In this document: one piece after another, positions 8,060-16,891 of the stretch
How positions within the stretch are numbered: the stretch's first letter is position 1
How the letters are laid out: each line of letters starts with the position of its first letter
Assembly: GCA_964482055.1 (NCBI GenBank)
Contig: CAYZVX010000003.1
Location: 1-64,000, forward strand
Origin: G020354085 sp964482055
GTDB lineage: Bacteria > Pseudomonadota > Gammaproteobacteria > Acidiferrobacterales > Sulfurifustaceae
Direction: 5' to 3'
DNA length: 64,000 bases
Translations under genes and position numbers: made by a program
Notes under the pieces: generated by a model
Seen by the model: only the letters and a program-made list of their open reading frames with translations
Told to the model about the DNA's origin: nothing
The model's database searches: none

Positions 8060-9406
8060 ATGAGCAAGCTGGCCATACGTGTTCACTCGATCGTCGAGGC
8101 GCAGGAATGCCCGACCGTAATCATCGATCGCGACTACCGGATCGTCGCGGCCAACTCGGCGTACTGCGCGAGCTACGGCGTGCGGCGCGAGCAAGTCGTC
8201 GGACGCCACTGCCACGAGGTATCGCATCGCTCCGATCGTCCTTGCCATCTCAACGGCGAAGCCTGTCCGCACCAGCAGGTGTTCGCGCGTGCCGAGCCGT
8301 TCGAGGTCTTGCACGCGCATTTCGATGCCAGTGGCCGTCCCGACTACGTGCGTATCCGGGCCTATCCGCTGCAGGACACCGATGGCGGCGTGTACCTGAT
8401 GGAGGCCATTCACCGGCTGGCCGCGAGCGTGGAGCTCAGTGGTGAAGAGATGCGGATGGTTGGATCCGCACCCGCCTTCCTGGCATGCATGGAGAACCTG
8501 GCCGTGGCGGCTCGCGGCGATGCACCGGTGTTGCTCTACGGGGAAACCGGCGTCGGCAAAGAGCTCGCGGCGCGCTTTGTGCACAAGCAATCGGTGCGCC
8601 GTGCCAGACCCTTTGTCGAGCTTAATTGCGCCGTGCTTCCCGAGGGGTTGACGGAAAGCGAGCTGTTTGGCCACGAGCGCGGTGCGTTTACCGGGTGCAT
8701 CGGGCGGCGTCAAGGTCTGTTCGAACAGGCCCATGGCGGAACGCTGTTTCTCGATGAGGTCGGCGAGCTTGCGCCCGCCGTGCAGGCGAAGCTGCTTCGC
8801 GTACTCGACAGTGGCGAATTCCGCCGTGTCGGCGGCAAACAACTCATCGGCGCCGATGTTCGGATCATCGCCGCGACCAACCGCAACCTGCTCGCACTGG
8901 TTGCAGCGGGGCGCTTCCGAGAGGATCTGTACTTTAGGATCGCCGGTATCAAGGTGAGCATTCCGCCGCTGCGCGAACGGCGTACCGATATTCCCGCGCT
9001 CGCCCAGGCGCTGCTCGCACGGCTGTGCCGGGGCAAGGGTCACCCCTGCCAGCTCACAAGGGACGCGATACTCAAGCTCTGTGACTATGACTTTCCGGGT
9101 AACGTACGGGAGCTGCGCAGCATCCTACAGGCCGCTGTGGCGCGGTGCACCGACGGGATCATCGCCGCTCGCCACATCGACCTTGGCGAGCGTGCCGCCG
9201 AAGTGGCGCCGCCCTACACGTTCGGCATCGGGCTGCGCCGGGCGTTGGCACGCGAGCCAAACCTGAAGGAGATCGAGCTGGAATATCTGCTCGAGCTCCT
9301 GCGGCGCCACGGCGGCAGGCGCAAGGCGGTAGCTGAGGCCATGGGCGTGAGCGAGCGGACCGTGTACCGTCGTATCAAGCAATTCGGCCTGGCTGAAAGC
9401 GCCTGA
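8060..9406 (+). CDS. Sigma-54-dependent transcriptional activator, FisR-like (PAS–AAA+–Fis)
   Basis: Enhancer-binding activator of 448 residues. The N-terminal PAS domain (about 5-120) carries Cys51, Cys62 and Cys69. Their 11 and 7 residue spacing equals that of Cys53, Cys64 and Cys71, recalled as the sulfane-sulfur-sensing cysteines of FisR. The AAA+ core has Walker A GETGVGKE (161-168), the sigma-54 contact loop GAFTG (208-212) and Walker B LFLDEVGE. The C-terminus is a Fis-type helix-turn-helix (GGRRKAVAEAMGVSERTVYR). ATG at 8060 follows GAGGAGG. It is divergent from the fcc genes, with a sigma-54 promoter between, so it most likely switches on sulfide oxidation when reactive sulfur is present. 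Confidence 0.88.
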   Translation: MSKLAIRVHSIVEAQECPTVIIDRDYRIVAANSAYCASYGVRREQVVGRHCHEVSHRSDRPCHLNGEACPHQQVFARAEPFEVLHAHFDASGRPDYVRIRAYPLQDTDGGVYLMEAIHRLAASVELSGEEMRMVGSAPAFLACMENLAVAARGDAPVLLYGETGVGKELAARFVHKQSVRRARPFVELNCAVLPEGLTESELFGHERGAFTGCIGRRQGLFEQAHGGTLFLDEVGELAPAVQAKLLRVLDSGEFRRVGGKQLIGADVRIIAATNRNLLALVAAGRFREDLYFRIAGIKVSIPPLRERRTDIPALAQALLARLCRGKGHPCQLTRDAILKLCDYDFPGNVRELRSILQAAVARCTDGIIAARHIDLGERAAEVAPPYTFGIGLRRALAREPNLKEIELEYLLELLRRHGGRRKAVAEAMGVSERTVYRRIKQFGLAESA

Positions 9407-9602
9407 GGCGCAGCCGGCGGTGCCGTGGCGCCAGCCGCCGCGCGACGCCCCACCTGTAGCGCCACCTTGACAGCAAAGTCTCGAACCGCAGGGTGCCTCA
9501 ATCATGCTTTATACTTGATGGCACTACGGGCTGGAGAAGGCGCCAGCCGGGTTCCGCGATTCATCCGTCAAGCGAGACGGCCATCTTGTTTCAGGAGAAA
9601 CC

Positions 9603-10178
9603 ATGAGTATCCATCGGGTTCGAGGGTTGTCAGTGTGGGTCGGTATGGTGGCGCTGACGGTGCTTGCCGCCTGCTCAACCAAGACCACGGTCGAGAGCGA
9701 TCTCGGCATCAAGGGCGCACCGGATTGGGTGAACAAGGGTACCAACATTCTGAACGACAAGGACGGGCGCCTGTTCCACGGCGTCGGCTCGGCCTCGCCG
9801 ATGGGCGACATGGCGCTGCAGCAGGCGACCGCCGATGACCGGGCGCGCGCCGAGGTCGCACGCATCTTCTCCTCCTACATGGATGTGCTGTCGCAGGACT
9901 ACCAGTCGGCCACCCGTTCCGACGGCGGGCAGGCGGCGAGCGAGGAAGCCGTGTCGCGCCAGATCAAGAACGTCACCCAGCAGAACCTGGCGGGCGCCAA
10001 GATCATCGGCCGCTGGCGCGACAAGAAGACCAACATCATCTACTCGATCGCCGAGCTTGACCTCAAGCACGTCAAGAACACGGTGGCCGGCGCCAGCGAC
10101 ATGAACGAGAACGTGCGTCGCTTCATCGCCAAGAACGCGGAAAACGTGTTCGATCGCCTGTCGAAGGAGAAGCCGTAA
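9603..10178 (+). CDS. LPP20-family outer membrane lipoprotein
   Basis: A 191-residue lipoprotein with lipobox LAAC (Cys22 by the called start) and an LPP20-like domain: APDWVNKG, then GVGSASPMGDMALQQATADDRARAEVARIF, here covering about residues 38-90. Family members include Helicobacter Lpp20 and the vibrio flagellar FlgP; none of the flagellar context is present. First gene of a co-directional four-gene set with the LpoB-like gene starting at its stop codon. The start has a GGAG just upstream. Confidence 0.8.
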   Translation: MSIHRVRGLSVWVGMVALTVLAACSTKTTVESDLGIKGAPDWVNKGTNILNDKDGRLFHGVGSASPMGDMALQQATADDRARAEVARIFSSYMDVLSQDYQSATRSDGGQAASEEAVSRQIKNVTQQNLAGAKIIGRWRDKKTNIIYSIAELDLKHVKNTVAGASDMNENVRRFIAKNAENVFDRLSKEKP

Positions 10179-10798
10179 TGCAAGCCACACGCATGGTCCG
10201 CAATTCAGCGGGCCTCTGGTTGGTCGTCGCGATGCTGGGGGTGCTGACCGTCGGCTGCGCGACGAAGGTCACGCGCATGGAGGCCGAAGAGGTCAAGGAC
10301 CTGTCCGGGGCCTGGAACGACACCGATTCGCGCCTGGTCTCCGAGGAGATGGTGCAGGATGCGCTCGCCCGCCCGTGGGTCGACAATCACGTGCGAACCA
10401 AGAGGAAGACCCCGGTCGTCATCGTCGGCGAGGTGCGCAACCTCTCGCACGAGCATATCAACGTGAATACCTTCGTGGCGGATTTGGAACGCGCGCTGCT
10501 CAACTCCGGCAAGGTCGAGTTCGTGGCCTCGCGCGTTGAGCGTGGCGAGATTCGCGAGGAACGCAAGGACCAGGACGTGCATGCGCGCGAGGACACGCGC
10601 AAGGCGATGGGCCAGGAGGTCGGTGCGGACTACATGCTGAAAGGCACGATCAACACCATCATCGACGTCTCGGGGCGCACCCAGGTACGTTACTACCAGG
10701 TGGATCTCAACCTGATCAGTCTCGCCGACAATCGCAAAGTCTGGCAAGGCCAGAAGAAGATCAAGAAGCTCGTGGAACGCAGCAACTTGCGGTTCTGA
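10178..10798 (+). CDS. LpoB-like penicillin-binding protein activator lipoprotein
   Basis: A 206-residue lipoprotein with a signal ending VGC. The body matches the LpoB fold family: DLSGAWNDTDSRLVSEEM, then TPVVIVGEVRNLSHEHIN, VEFVASRVERGEIREER, VGADYMLKGTINT and VRYYQVDLNLISL. In enterobacteria LpoB is an outer membrane lipoprotein that reaches through the wall to stimulate PBP1b. Whether this one acts on a class A PBP here is inference; the pairing with LPP20 and COG3014 proteins suggests a wider envelope complex. The ATG overlaps the preceding gene's stop. Confidence 0.8.
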   Translation: MQATRMVRNSAGLWLVVAMLGVLTVGCATKVTRMEAEEVKDLSGAWNDTDSRLVSEEMVQDALARPWVDNHVRTKRKTPVVIVGEVRNLSHEHINVNTFVADLERALLNSGKVEFVASRVERGEIREERKDQDVHAREDTRKAMGQEVGADYMLKGTINTIIDVSGRTQVRYYQVDLNLISLADNRKVWQGQKKIKKLVERSNLRF

Positions 10799-10843
10799 CC
10801 GACTGGCCAAGGGCCGCCGCTTGCGGTCCTTGGCATATCGACC

Positions 10844-12217
10844 GTGACCATTGTCATGCCACTCGCGTCGCGTGTGCCTGCACGACGGCTCGGGTGGCTG
10901 CTGGCCGCTCTGCTGCCGCTTGGCGGATGCGCCACCTACAGCGCCGGCTTCGCCGCCGTCGAGGCCCAACTCGCAGCGCGCAACTACGAGGCCGCGCTGC
11001 AGGCTCTCGAGCACCAGTCGCACGCCGCGCGCGATCGGGTGCTGTATCTGCTCAACAAGGGCATGTTGCTGCGTATGAAGGGCGACTATGCCGCCTCCAA
11101 CGAGGCACTCGAGGCCGCCAAGCAGCGCATGGAGGAGCTCTACGGCCTGAGCCTGCGCGAGCAGACGCTTACCTTCGTGATCAACGATGCGACCACGAGC
11201 TACGTCGGCGAGGAGTACGAGCAGGTGCTGGTGCACCTGTACAAGGCGCTCAATTATCTCGACCTGCGGCAGTTGACCGAGGCGCGCGTCGAGGCGCTGC
11301 AGGTCGACTTGAAGCTGCGCCAGTTCGGCGAACGCATCCCGGACAACAAGTACACCGAGGACGCCTTTGCCCGCTATCTGACCGGACTGATCTACGAGGA
11401 GCTCGGCGAGTGGAGCGACGCCCTCATTGCCTACCGCAAGGCCTACGAGGCTTATCTCAAGTACCAGAAGCACTACGGGCTGCGCGTGCCGCGCGTGCTG
11501 CAGGAGGACCTGCTGCGCCTGGCGCAACGCCAGGGGTTGACCGATGAGGTCGAGCGTTACAGGCGCGCCTTCGGCATCAACCAGTGGCGCAGCACGCAGG
11601 AGCGCGCCGAGCTCGGCGAGATCGTGCTTATCGTCAACAGTGGCCTCGCACCCATCAAGCGCGAGTCCTCGGCCGCCCTTCCCGATCCGAAAAGTGGCCA
11701 CATCGTGCGCATCTCGCTGCCGTACTACGAAAACCGTCCGGCGGTGATCACCGCCGCGCGCGTGCAGGCCGGGGCGGCGCAGGAGATGACCGAACCGGTC
11801 GAGGACATCAGCGCGATCGCACATCAGACCCTGGATGCAAAGCTGCCGACGATAACGGCGCGCGCCGTGGCGCGGGCGGCAATCAAGGCCGCCGCCGCCC
11901 GGGAAGCGCGCAAGCAGGCGCAGAACCGCAACAACGGCGACTCGGCGGCGGCAACCCTGCTCGCCTTTGCCGTCGAGGCGACCACGGTTCTCACTGAGCG
12001 TGCCGACACGCGCAGCTGGTTGACGCTGCCAAGTCGAATCCATCTCGCGCGTCTGCCCTTGTCGCCCGGTACCTACACCGTTAGAGTCGAGCTGCTCGGC
12101 TCGGGCCCAGGCGCGATAACGGTGCAGGAAATTCGTGACGTGGTGGTACGCAAGGGCCACCAGACCTATCTGACGCAACACGTGGTGTTGCCAGCCCATC
12201 TGCTTCCAAGGAGATAA
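10844..12217 (+). CDS. COG3014-family lipoprotein with TPR-like helices
   Basis: A 457-residue lipoprotein. The signal ends in LGGC, and the mature part starts with paired helices of TPR character (YEAALQALEHQ, then VLYLLNKGMLLRMKGDYAAS) to about residue 230, followed by a beta-rich half that ends in a VRVELLGSGPGAITVQEIR strand pattern. This matches the uncharacterised COG3014 family, often found beside LPP20 and LpoB genes. GTG at 10844 is the longest start; ATG at 10856 is equally good. It is followed by another LPP20 gene after 2 bp. Confidence 0.75.
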   Translation: MTIVMPLASRVPARRLGWLLAALLPLGGCATYSAGFAAVEAQLAARNYEAALQALEHQSHAARDRVLYLLNKGMLLRMKGDYAASNEALEAAKQRMEELYGLSLREQTLTFVINDATTSYVGEEYEQVLVHLYKALNYLDLRQLTEARVEALQVDLKLRQFGERIPDNKYTEDAFARYLTGLIYEELGEWSDALIAYRKAYEAYLKYQKHYGLRVPRVLQEDLLRLAQRQGLTDEVERYRRAFGINQWRSTQERAELGEIVLIVNSGLAPIKRESSAALPDPKSGHIVRISLPYYENRPAVITAARVQAGAAQEMTEPVEDISAIAHQTLDAKLPTITARAVARAAIKAAAAREARKQAQNRNNGDSAAATLLAFAVEATTVLTERADTRSWLTLPSRIHLARLPLSPGTYTVRVELLGSGPGAITVQEIRDVVVRKGHQTYLTQHVVLPAHLLPRR

Positions 12218-12219
12218 AC

Positions 12220-13254
12220 ATGCCCGCGATGCCTAGCCTTCCGTCGACGCGCCGCCGTCCCTGGTTCTGCATGGTCGCCTGCGTTCCGGCGCTCGTGCTC
12301 GGCGCTTTGTCGGCGGGGTGCGCCACGCAACCCGCTCAGCCCGATTGGGTGAGCGGCCAGAGCAAGCAGTACAGCAACGCGCACTACCTGACCGGCCGCG
12401 GTCAGGGCTCCAACGCCGATGAGGCACGCGACCGTGCGCGCGCCGATCTCGCCAAGGTCTTCGAAGTGGCGGTGACGGTCGAGTCGGAGGACGTACAGGC
12501 GTTCAAGGGTGGCCAGTACGAGGCGCAGGCCTCGCGGCGCATCAGCGCCCGCACCGAGCAGATCGTGCGCGGCATCCAGATCGGCGACCAGTGGCAGGAC
12601 CCTGCGACCAAGACGCACTATGCGCTCGCCGTGCTGCCGCGCCTGCAGGCGGGGATGAGCCTGCGCGAGGAGATCGCCCGCCTCGATGGCGCGACGCGCA
12701 GCAACATCGAGCAGGCGCGCCGCAACGACGACATCCTGATCCGCATCGCCGCCGCCAGCCGCGCGCTCGAGGCCCAGATCGAGCGCGCCGCGTTCCAGAA
12801 GTCCCTCAAGGTGGTCGATCCCACTGGCCGCGGCGTGGAGCCGCAGTGGAATACCGCCAAGCTCGCCGGCGACCTCCATGAGCTGCTCAAGCGCGTGCGC
12901 ATCGCCCCGCGCATCGTGCCGGGCTCGGTAGAAGGCTTCGATCACGTGGTGCGCGGCGCCATCGCGGCTGCCGGTTTTCTCGCCGAGACCGGACAGAACC
13001 CGGATTTTCTGCTGGAGGCGCGCCTACAGCTCGATGATCTTGGCCGCATGGACGGCTGGTACTGGCAGCGCGGCAACCTGGAAGTGAGCTTGAGCGAAGC
13101 GGCGAGCGGGCGGGTGCGCGGCTCGAAGTCCTGGCCGATCAAGGAGTCGGCGCGCGATCACGCCTCGGCCAAGCGCCGGGCCCTCAACAGCGCCGAGTCC
13201 ATCCTCAAGCAGGAGCTGCGCGGCGCGATCCTGGGGCTCGCGACGGCGCAGTAA
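12220..13254 (+). CDS. LPP20-family lipoprotein, larger paralogue
   Basis: 344 residues, with lipobox SAGC and an LPP20 domain: QPDWVSGQ, HYLTGRGQGSNADEARDRAR and DLAKVFEVAVTVESED, at about residues 45-130. A C-terminal extension of about 200 residues has alternating helix and strand. It forms the end of the LPP20–LpoB–COG3014 set and starts 2 bp after the third gene. Its stop codon lies in the first unit of a heptamer inverted repeat (13252-13307), which separates it from the convergent kinase-like gene. Confidence 0.75.
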   Translation: MPAMPSLPSTRRRPWFCMVACVPALVLGALSAGCATQPAQPDWVSGQSKQYSNAHYLTGRGQGSNADEARDRARADLAKVFEVAVTVESEDVQAFKGGQYEAQASRRISARTEQIVRGIQIGDQWQDPATKTHYALAVLPRLQAGMSLREEIARLDGATRSNIEQARRNDDILIRIAAASRALEAQIERAAFQKSLKVVDPTGRGVEPQWNTAKLAGDLHELLKRVRIAPRIVPGSVEGFDHVVRGAIAAAGFLAETGQNPDFLLEARLQLDDLGRMDGWYWQRGNLEVSLSEAASGRVRGSKSWPIKESARDHASAKRRALNSAESILKQELRGAILGLATAQ

Positions 13255-13307
13255 TCAGCAATCAGTGAACAGTGAACCGTTTACTGTTCACCGATCACCG
13301 TTCACTG
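13252..13307. repeat. Heptamer-unit inverted repeat, copy 1
   Basis: Eight consecutive 7-bp units (TAATCAG, CAATCAG, TGAACAG, TGAACCG, TTTACTG, TTCACCG, ATCACCG, TTCACTG) make an imperfect dyad. The repeat contains the TAA stop of the plus-strand gene at one end and the TGA stop of the minus-strand gene at the other. Related copies are at 25234-25303 and 38623-38685. Confidence 0.75.
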
Positions 13308-14198
13308 AACCTCCGCCAGCAGGCCACGCATCATGCGTTCGGCCTGACTGGCATAACCGCCGCCGAATAGATTGAGGTGGTTGAGCACGTGGTAGAGGTT
13401 GTAGAGGTGTTTACGGACGCCGTAGCCCGGGTCGAGCGGCCACGCCGCCCGGTAGGCCCGGTAGAAGCCCTCGCCGAACCCGCCGAACAGCTCGGTCATG
13501 GCAAGGTCGGCCTCGCGATCCCCGTAATAGACGGCCGGGTCAAAGATGACCGGCTCGTCATCGGCGGTCGCCGCGTAGTTTCCGCCCCACAGGTCGCCAT
13601 GCAGCAATGAGCCGACCGGGCGGTAGGTGGTGAAGAAAGCGGGCAGGAGCTCGAGCAACTGCTCGCCGAGCGCCTGCAGCCGTCCGCGGTAGCCGTGTTG
13701 CGCGGCGAGTGCGAGCTGAAAGCCAAGGCGCGCGCGTCGATAAAACTCCACCCAGTCATCGCTTGGCGTGTTCACCTGCGGCGTGGCACCGATCGTGTTG
13801 TCGCGCGGCCAGCCGAACTGCGCGCGCGTGACGCGGTGCTGGCGCGCGAGCCCCTCACCGAGCCGTTCCGCAGCGCGACGCGTTGCCGGGCCGAGCGCCA
13901 CGTACTCCAGCACCAGGAACGCCTGCCGGTCGGTGCTGCCCGTGCAGATCGGCTGCGGCACGCGCAAGGCGCCGGCTCGGGCGAGCTCTGCGAGGCCATC
14001 GGCCTCGGCACGGAACATCTCCAGGCGCTCCACATCGTTGAGCTTAACGAAGTAGCGACGACCGTCCGCGCCGGTGAGCACCGTGGCGGTGTTGATGCAC
14101 CCGCCAGCCACAGGCTCGTGCCGCGCTGGTTCAAACGCCGACCCGGTGAAGCGGCCGATCTCCGCGGCGATGCGATCCCAGCAGTGGTCAGTCGCCAT
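13302..14198 (-). CDS. Fructosamine kinase family protein
   Basis: 298 residues of the fructosamine-3-kinase/ketosamine-kinase fold, related to aminoglycoside phosphotransferases. Visible motifs are GGCINTATVL (nucleotide loop), YFVKLN (ATP-binding Lys), the catalytic LLHGDLWGGN and metal-binding IFDPAVYYGDREADLAM. The family phosphorylates sugar amines on glycated proteins so that they come off; the bacterial substrate here is unknown. It converges on the lipoprotein cluster and is divergent from the GGDEF-EAL gene. The stop codon is inside a heptamer repeat. Confidence 0.9.
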   Translation of the reverse strand: MATDHCWDRIAAEIGRFTGSAFEPARHEPVAGGCINTATVLTGADGRRYFVKLNDVERLEMFRAEADGLAELARAGALRVPQPICTGSTDRQAFLVLEYVALGPATRRAAERLGEGLARQHRVTRAQFGWPRDNTIGATPQVNTPSDDWVEFYRRARLGFQLALAAQHGYRGRLQALGEQLLELLPAFFTTYRPVGSLLHGDLWGGNYAATADDEPVIFDPAVYYGDREADLAMTELFGGFGEGFYRAYRAAWPLDPGYGVRKHLYNLYHVLNHLNLFGGGYASQAERMMRGLLAEVQ

Positions 14199-14434
14199 CG
14201 CGGATTGGCGCCGGGGGGCGCGGGATTTGCTGCCTGGGACCGTGCGCCTCGGACCGGGTCGGGCCGTAGCGGTTCGGTCTCCCTAACCTCATGATTGTTT
14301 GCGTCAATGATTGTTCCCGGGATTTGCCATACTGTTTTAGAAGTACTCCTGCCGCAAGCGGAAGCGGCCGATTCACGCCCCAGCGGTGCGCGGCACGGAC
14401 GCCGCAATACCGAGGAGAAGGTTGCAGCCCGGTC

Positions 14435-16792
14435 ATGCCGTCCTCGAGGCGTCTGTCCATGCGCATGAACCTGATCATCACGATCCTGGTGGTCGGGCTG
14501 CTTGGCACGAGCGTCGCCGCGCTCACCGGCGCCGTCTATTATCGGCTCTCGCTCGCCAGCCAGCGAGACGGTCTCCAGGAGCAGCTCGACAGGCGGGTCG
14601 CCGGCCTGCGCCGCGGCCTTGAATCGGCGGCGCGTGATCTGGCCATGGCCCTGGCCGCGGCGCTTCGGCCGAATGCCAAGGACGCGCCGGCCGATCTGGC
14701 GGGGGCGCTCGAGGCGGCGCTCCTGCAGCCGGCGGGGCGCGGCGAGGGAATTGCAATCGACCGGCTGCTGCTGCTCGATGGGGATTTCGCTCCGCTGGCG
14801 AGCGCGCCCGGCGCGCTTGCCAGCCAACCCGATCCGGCTCTCTGTGCAGAGCTGCGCGAACGGATGCGGCGCCACCCAGGCGAGGAGCCACGGCGTCTTA
14901 CCTCGGGTGTGTGCTTTGCACGGGAGCGGGCCTACTACTCAGTGGTGGTGCCGCTCGGCCTGCCGGAACCGTACGGTTACCTGCAGCTCATCGCGGACCT
15001 CTTGCCCGGCGCCCGGGCGCTGGAGGATTCACTCGGCGCGCCGCTGGCGCTAAGCCTCGCGGACGGCACGGTGATCTACGAGTCGCGCGGCTGGACAGCG
15101 GCGCAGGGCTTTGTTCACAGCGTGCGCGCCGAACATGGGCTCATCACCTCGCCCGACGCCAGTGCGGCACTTCAGATCAGCGTCGTGCGAGACGTCACTG
15201 CGGTGCAGGAGCGCTTCCAGCAGGTCCAGCACCTTGTGTTGCTCGCCGCGGCCGCGGCCATTTTTCTTACGGCCTTGATCGCGCTCGCGGTCCTGCAGCG
15301 CAACAGCATCTATCCTCTGGTGCGGCTAAGCGCGCAGCTGCGTCGCATTCGCGAGGATCGCCAGTATTTGGGGCAGCCGGTCGACGTGCGCGGAAACGCC
15401 GAGGTGGCGGAGCTGGCGGAGGGTTTCAATGCCATGACCGCGCAGCTCAAAGAGCTCTACCAGAGCCTGGAGCGCATGGCCTTCACCGACTCGCTCACCG
15501 CCTTGCCGAACCGGGCGCTGTTCCAGGATCGGCTGCAGCAGTTGATTCTGGCGGCGCAGCGCGAGCAGCGCGGTTTCGCCCTGTTGATCATGGACCTCGA
15601 CCACTTCAAGGAGGTGAACGACACACTCGGGCACCCGGTCGGCGACCGGCTGTTGCAGGAGGTGGCCGAGCGGCTGCGCGCCAAGCTGCGCGAGTCGGAC
15701 ACCGTCGCGCGCCTGGGCGGCGACGAGTTTGCCGTGCTGCTCCCGACGGTCACGCAACCGCATGCCGCAATGGCCGCGCGCATGTTGCTGCAAGCGCTGC
15801 GCATGCCGGTCGCGGTCGAGGGGCAGTCCCTGGAGGTCGATGCCTCCATCGGCATTGCGCTATACCCCGAGCACGGTCGCGATGCGCACGTGCTGCTGCA
15901 ACGCGCCGATATCGCCATGTACGCCGCCAAACAGGCAAACAGCGGCTACGCGTTCTACGACGGTCGCCTCGACCGCCATGATCCGGCGCGACTGGCGCTG
16001 CTGGGGGAGTTGCGCCGCGCGATCGAGCAGGAGCAGTTTGTTCTGCACTTTCAACCGCTCATCAATCTTTGGAACAACCGCGTGAGCGGCGTCGAGGCGC
16101 TGCTGCGCTGGCGCCACCCGCGCGAGGGGCTGCTGCCACCGGAGCGGTTCATCCCGCTGCTGGAACAGACCGGCCTCATTCGCAGTCTCACCCCGTGGGT
16201 GGCCAGCGAGGCGCTGCGTACCGCGGCGATGTTGCGCGGACGCGAGCAGGCGATCGCCGTTTCCATGAACCTTTCGGCGCGCGACCTGCAAGAGCCCGAT
16301 CTTGCCACGACACTGCTTGAGGCGCTCGCCGCGCAACAGGCGCGCCCGGAGTGGCTGACGCTAGAGATCACCGAGAGCGCGGTCATGACCGATCCGGAGC
16401 GGGCGCGCGAGGTGCTGCTCAGTCTCGCCGACCTCGGCTTTCGCCTGGCCATCGATGACTTCGGCACCGGCTATTCCTCGCTCGCCTACCTCAAGAAGCT
16501 GCCGGTACGGGTGCTGAAGATCGACAAGTCGTTCGTGGTGGACATGGTCAGGGATCAGGACGACGCCGCGATCGTGCGCACCAGCATCGAGCTCGGGCAC
16601 AACCTCGGGCTCGAGGTAGTGGCCGAGGGCGTGGAGAGCGGCGAGATACTTGAGCGCCTGAGCAAGGCGCGCTGTGATGCCGCACAGGGCCTGTATATCA
16701 GCCCCCCGCTCTCGGCCGAAGAGCTGGAGCCGTGGCTGCGCGACTCGGCGTGGGCCGGTACCGGGTCGGTGGTGCGCCGGCGCAAGAGCTAA
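14435..16792 (+). CDS. HAMP–GGDEF–EAL membrane protein (c-di-GMP cyclase/phosphodiesterase)
   Basis: 785 residues. A transmembrane helix at about 10-35 is followed by a periplasmic sensor of about 220 residues, a second helix (LVLLAAAAAIFLTALIALAV), a HAMP domain and a GGDEF domain with intact LGGDEF and I-site RESD. The EAL domain also has its key elements: EALLRWR, the E of LEITES, DDFGTGYSS, LKIDKSFV and EGVES. Both making and breaking c-di-GMP are therefore possible, and the periplasmic part would choose between them. ATG at 14435 lies 13 bp after GAGGAGAAGG; ATGs at 14459 and 14465 are alternatives. The longer upstream frame lacks protein character. Confidence 0.9.
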   Translation: MPSSRRLSMRMNLIITILVVGLLGTSVAALTGAVYYRLSLASQRDGLQEQLDRRVAGLRRGLESAARDLAMALAAALRPNAKDAPADLAGALEAALLQPAGRGEGIAIDRLLLLDGDFAPLASAPGALASQPDPALCAELRERMRRHPGEEPRRLTSGVCFARERAYYSVVVPLGLPEPYGYLQLIADLLPGARALEDSLGAPLALSLADGTVIYESRGWTAAQGFVHSVRAEHGLITSPDASAALQISVVRDVTAVQERFQQVQHLVLLAAAAAIFLTALIALAVLQRNSIYPLVRLSAQLRRIREDRQYLGQPVDVRGNAEVAELAEGFNAMTAQLKELYQSLERMAFTDSLTALPNRALFQDRLQQLILAAQREQRGFALLIMDLDHFKEVNDTLGHPVGDRLLQEVAERLRAKLRESDTVARLGGDEFAVLLPTVTQPHAAMAARMLLQALRMPVAVEGQSLEVDASIGIALYPEHGRDAHVLLQRADIAMYAAKQANSGYAFYDGRLDRHDPARLALLGELRRAIEQEQFVLHFQPLINLWNNRVSGVEALLRWRHPREGLLPPERFIPLLEQTGLIRSLTPWVASEALRTAAMLRGREQAIAVSMNLSARDLQEPDLATTLLEALAAQQARPEWLTLEITESAVMTDPERAREVLLSLADLGFRLAIDDFGTGYSSLAYLKKLPVRVLKIDKSFVVDMVRDQDDAAIVRTSIELGHNLGLEVVAEGVESGEILERLSKARCDAAQGLYISPPLSAEELEPWLRDSAWAGTGSVVRRRKS

Positions 16793-16891
16793 CCGGCTCG
16801 CGCCGAGCCACCTTCGTTGCCGACACGCGTGTGGCGCCCTGCGGTAGTATGGCGCGCGTCTTCCCCATTCGGCCAAAACTGGAGTCTCGGC

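Noticed and set aside
9467..9515. Sigma-70 promoter before the LPP20 gene
   Set aside because: A TTGACA (9467) and a TATACT (9510) are present, but they are about 37 bp apart, which is incompatible with a normal spacer.
10205..12199. 664-residue minus-strand frame over the lipoprotein cluster
   Set aside because: Crosses two complete plus-strand lipoprotein genes with good ribosome sites and overlaps; not supported.
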